Origin: an uncultured Verrucomicrobiota bacterium
Lineage (GTDB): Bacteria; Verrucomicrobiota; Kiritimatiellia; RFP12; UBA1067
Length of the DNA stretch: 6,816 nucleotides
Assembly: GCA_945487985.1 (NCBI GenBank)
Contig: CALYTX010000076.1
Coordinates: 1-6,816, forward strand
Direction: 5' to 3'
Shown here: positions 5,676 to 6,816 of the stretch, one piece after another
Layout of the letters: every line of letters starts with the position of its first letter
How positions within the stretch are numbered: the stretch's first letter is position 1
Notes under the pieces: generated by a model
Databases searched by the model: none
What the model was told of the DNA's origin: nothing
Seen by the model: the letters and a program-made list of their open reading frames with translations, nothing else
Translations under genes and position numbers: made by a program

Positions 5676-6701
5676 TCATGACAAGGACTCGATCTTCATT
5701 GTTTTGCGGCAGGCGCTCTTGAGCATTTCCTTGACCACCGCGCGCATTTTGCGCTTCGCGCTGCCCATCGTGCCTTCGATCGTGCAGCCGGCCGCCTTGC
5801 GATGCCCGCCGCCGCCGAATCGACCGGCCAGCACGGTGGCGTCCCAATTGCCGCGAGTGCGAATGGAACAGCGCGTTTCCTTCGTCCGGTCCGGAATCTG
5901 GTAGAAAAACAGCGCAATTTCGTTCTTGGCCACCGAACGCGGTATCTCGATGATATCCTCAGCATCGGCCTTGGTGCCGCGCACCGACCGGAACTGGTCG
6001 CGATCGAGCGACACTTCCGCGACCTTGCGATTCTTCCAAATATGCAGCGAACGCCACGCTAACCGCTTAAGCTCAATCGCCTTGCGCGAGAACGATCCGT
6101 AGATAACATCGTTAATGAAGGCGGTGCGCACACCGCATTTGAGCAAATCGCTCGCCGCGCGCAAGGTGCGCGGCTTCGTCGAATCATAGGCGAAGCGCCC
6201 CGTGTCGGTGATCATCGCCACCCACAGCGCCTCGGCAATCGCGCGATCGAACTTCCATTCCATCCATTTGGCCAGCCGCCACACGAGTTCGCCGGCCGAC
6301 GAGGATTCCGCATCGACGATATTCACATCGCCAAAGGTGGGATCGTTGGTCATGTGATGATCGATGCAAATCTTCGGCAGGTTCTCCGCCGCGGAACGGA
6401 TCTCGCCCGGCATGCGACCGAAGCCACTGCAGTCGACGGCGATCAGCAAATCGAACTTCTGGTGTTTAAGTTTGCGCACGGGGATGATTTCCTGCGCGCC
6501 ATCCAAAAACCCCAACTTGCCCAACGCATTGACATCTGCCGCAGCATAAGCCTCGTAGCCGGCGCCATTGAGCAGCTTGGCGAGGGCTATCATGCTGCCG
6601 AGCGAATCGCCGTCGGGGCTGACATGGCCTGAAATCAGCACTCTGCGCGATTTCTGCAGCAGAGCCTTGGCCTTTTGGTAATCTTCCTTGGTTACAGACA
6701 T
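5676..6701 (-). CDS. nrnA: NrnA-type DHH/DHHA1 phosphoesterase
   Basis: A 341-residue cytosolic DHH-family phosphoesterase. NrnA degrades 2-5-nt RNA fragments and dephosphorylates pAp, a by-product of sulfate assimilation and ACP activation. The N-terminal DHH domain shows GHVSPDGDSLGS at 25-36 (metal ligands H26, D30, D32), VDCSG at 89-93 (D90), the eponymous D114-H115-H116, and TDTGRF at 165-170 (D166). The C-terminal DHHA1 domain carries the substrate-binding GGGGHRKAAG at 296-305. Length is typical. The frame is open up to a GTG at 6740, but the ATG at 6701 gives the usual N-terminus and lies just behind a consensus -10 box, so the longer form would start upstream of its own promoter. No Shine-Dalgarno is seen before 6701, so translation is probably leaderless. 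First gene of the leftward cluster. RecJ-like exonuclease is excluded by length and domain order. Confidence 0.92.
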   Translation of the reverse strand: MSVTKEDYQKAKALLQKSRRVLISGHVSPDGDSLGSMIALAKLLNGAGYEAYAAADVNALGKLGFLDGAQEIIPVRKLKHQKFDLLIAVDCSGFGRMPGEIRSAAENLPKICIDHHMTNDPTFGDVNIVDAESSSAGELVWRLAKWMEWKFDRAIAEALWVAMITDTGRFAYDSTKPRTLRAASDLLKCGVRTAFINDVIYGSFSRKAIELKRLAWRSLHIWKNRKVAEVSLDRDQFRSVRGTKADAEDIIEIPRSVAKNEIALFFYQIPDRTKETRCSIRTRGNWDATVLAGRFGGGGHRKAAGCTIEGTMGSAKRKMRAVVKEMLKSACRKTMKIESLS

Positions 6702-6717
6702 TTCATTGATTATACCA
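6702..6717 (-). promoter_or_regulatory. Extended -10 promoter of nrnA, leaderless
   Basis: On the minus strand TGGTATAAT (6717-6709) is a perfect extended -10 element (TGnTATAAT). No good -35 box is found at 16-18 bp spacing, which is normal for extended -10 promoters. The predicted transcription start, seven bases after the -10, is position 6702, one base before the nrnA ATG. It probably drives nrnA and, through it, the five coupled genes downstream. Confidence 0.65.
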
Positions 6718-6768
6718 TTTCCGCGGCGAAAAGGCATCACAGTTCGCGACTGGAGATAAAGTTTGATA

Positions 6769-6816
6769 ATGTGGCAAAGCCTGGGATGGAATCCCTTATC
6801 CCCCCGTCTCTTCCTG
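6769..6816 (+). other. Possible start of a divergent gene, cut by the window
   Basis: An ATG at 6769 opens a frame (MWQSLGWNPLSPRLFL) that runs off the right edge. GGAG at 6752-6755 is 13 nt upstream, longer than usual spacing. Sixteen residues are too few to identify a family. A small hairpin, GGGAT-GGA-ATCCC at 6783-6795, lies inside it. The stretch 6718-6816 otherwise shows nothing beyond the nrnA promoter side. Treat as a weak candidate; it may be plain intergenic DNA. Confidence 0.15.

Noticed and set aside
4780..5904. Long plus-strand open frame (about 370 codons) across ELM1 and nrnA
   Set aside because: Low-complexity arginine-rich product with no family pattern, antisense to genes with intact motifs.
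1..6816. tRNA, rRNA, riboswitch or CRISPR structures
   Set aside because: No cloverleaf, T-loop (GTTCGA-type) context, conserved riboswitch core or spaced direct repeats were found on either strand by eye.

Overview
The window is a dense, GC-rich bacterial segment. It holds one rightward gene (bioC-like, 410-1189) and one leftward cluster of six genes (6701 down to 1139), with almost no intergenic space. Nothing in it fixes the taxonomy. The gene set and an IS1380-type transposase fragment in a GC-rich genome would suit a Gram-negative lineage such as the PVC group (Verrucomicrobiota, Lentisphaerota, Kiritimatiellota), but that is only a low-confidence impression.

Layout, left to right. Positions 31-261 are the N-terminal remnant of an IS1380-like transposase, with no start codon and a premature stop. 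Positions 262-409 hold a hairpin that reads as a leftward intrinsic terminator and a promoter whose predicted transcription start lies almost on the bioC ATG. The bioC-like methyltransferase (410-1189) runs tail to tail into the leftward cluster, overlapping its last gene by 51 bp.

The leftward cluster, in transcription order, is: NrnA-type DHH phosphoesterase; ELM1-family protein; membrane sensor histidine kinase without a response regulator; PflX/COG1313-type radical SAM protein; short TatD-family metal hydrolase; and an omega-amidase-like nitrilase superfamily hydrolase. The last five genes are joined by four successive 4-nt stop/start overlaps (ATGA, GTGA, ATGA, ATGA), so they are probably co-transcribed and translationally coupled. 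NrnA is 29 bp upstream and has a consensus extended -10 promoter immediately before its ATG.

How the genes work together is not obvious. NrnA (pAp and nanoRNA turnover), TatD (metal-dependent nuclease or deacylase) and the omega-amidase (clearing deaminated glutamine) all have salvage or damage-control roles in known relatives. The kinase, the radical SAM enzyme and the ELM1-like protein are the poorly understood core. The most noteworthy points are this tightly coupled cluster around an orphan kinase, the leaderless architecture of both outward-facing first genes, and a possible long antisense overlap with bioC ending at the terminator near 276-310.
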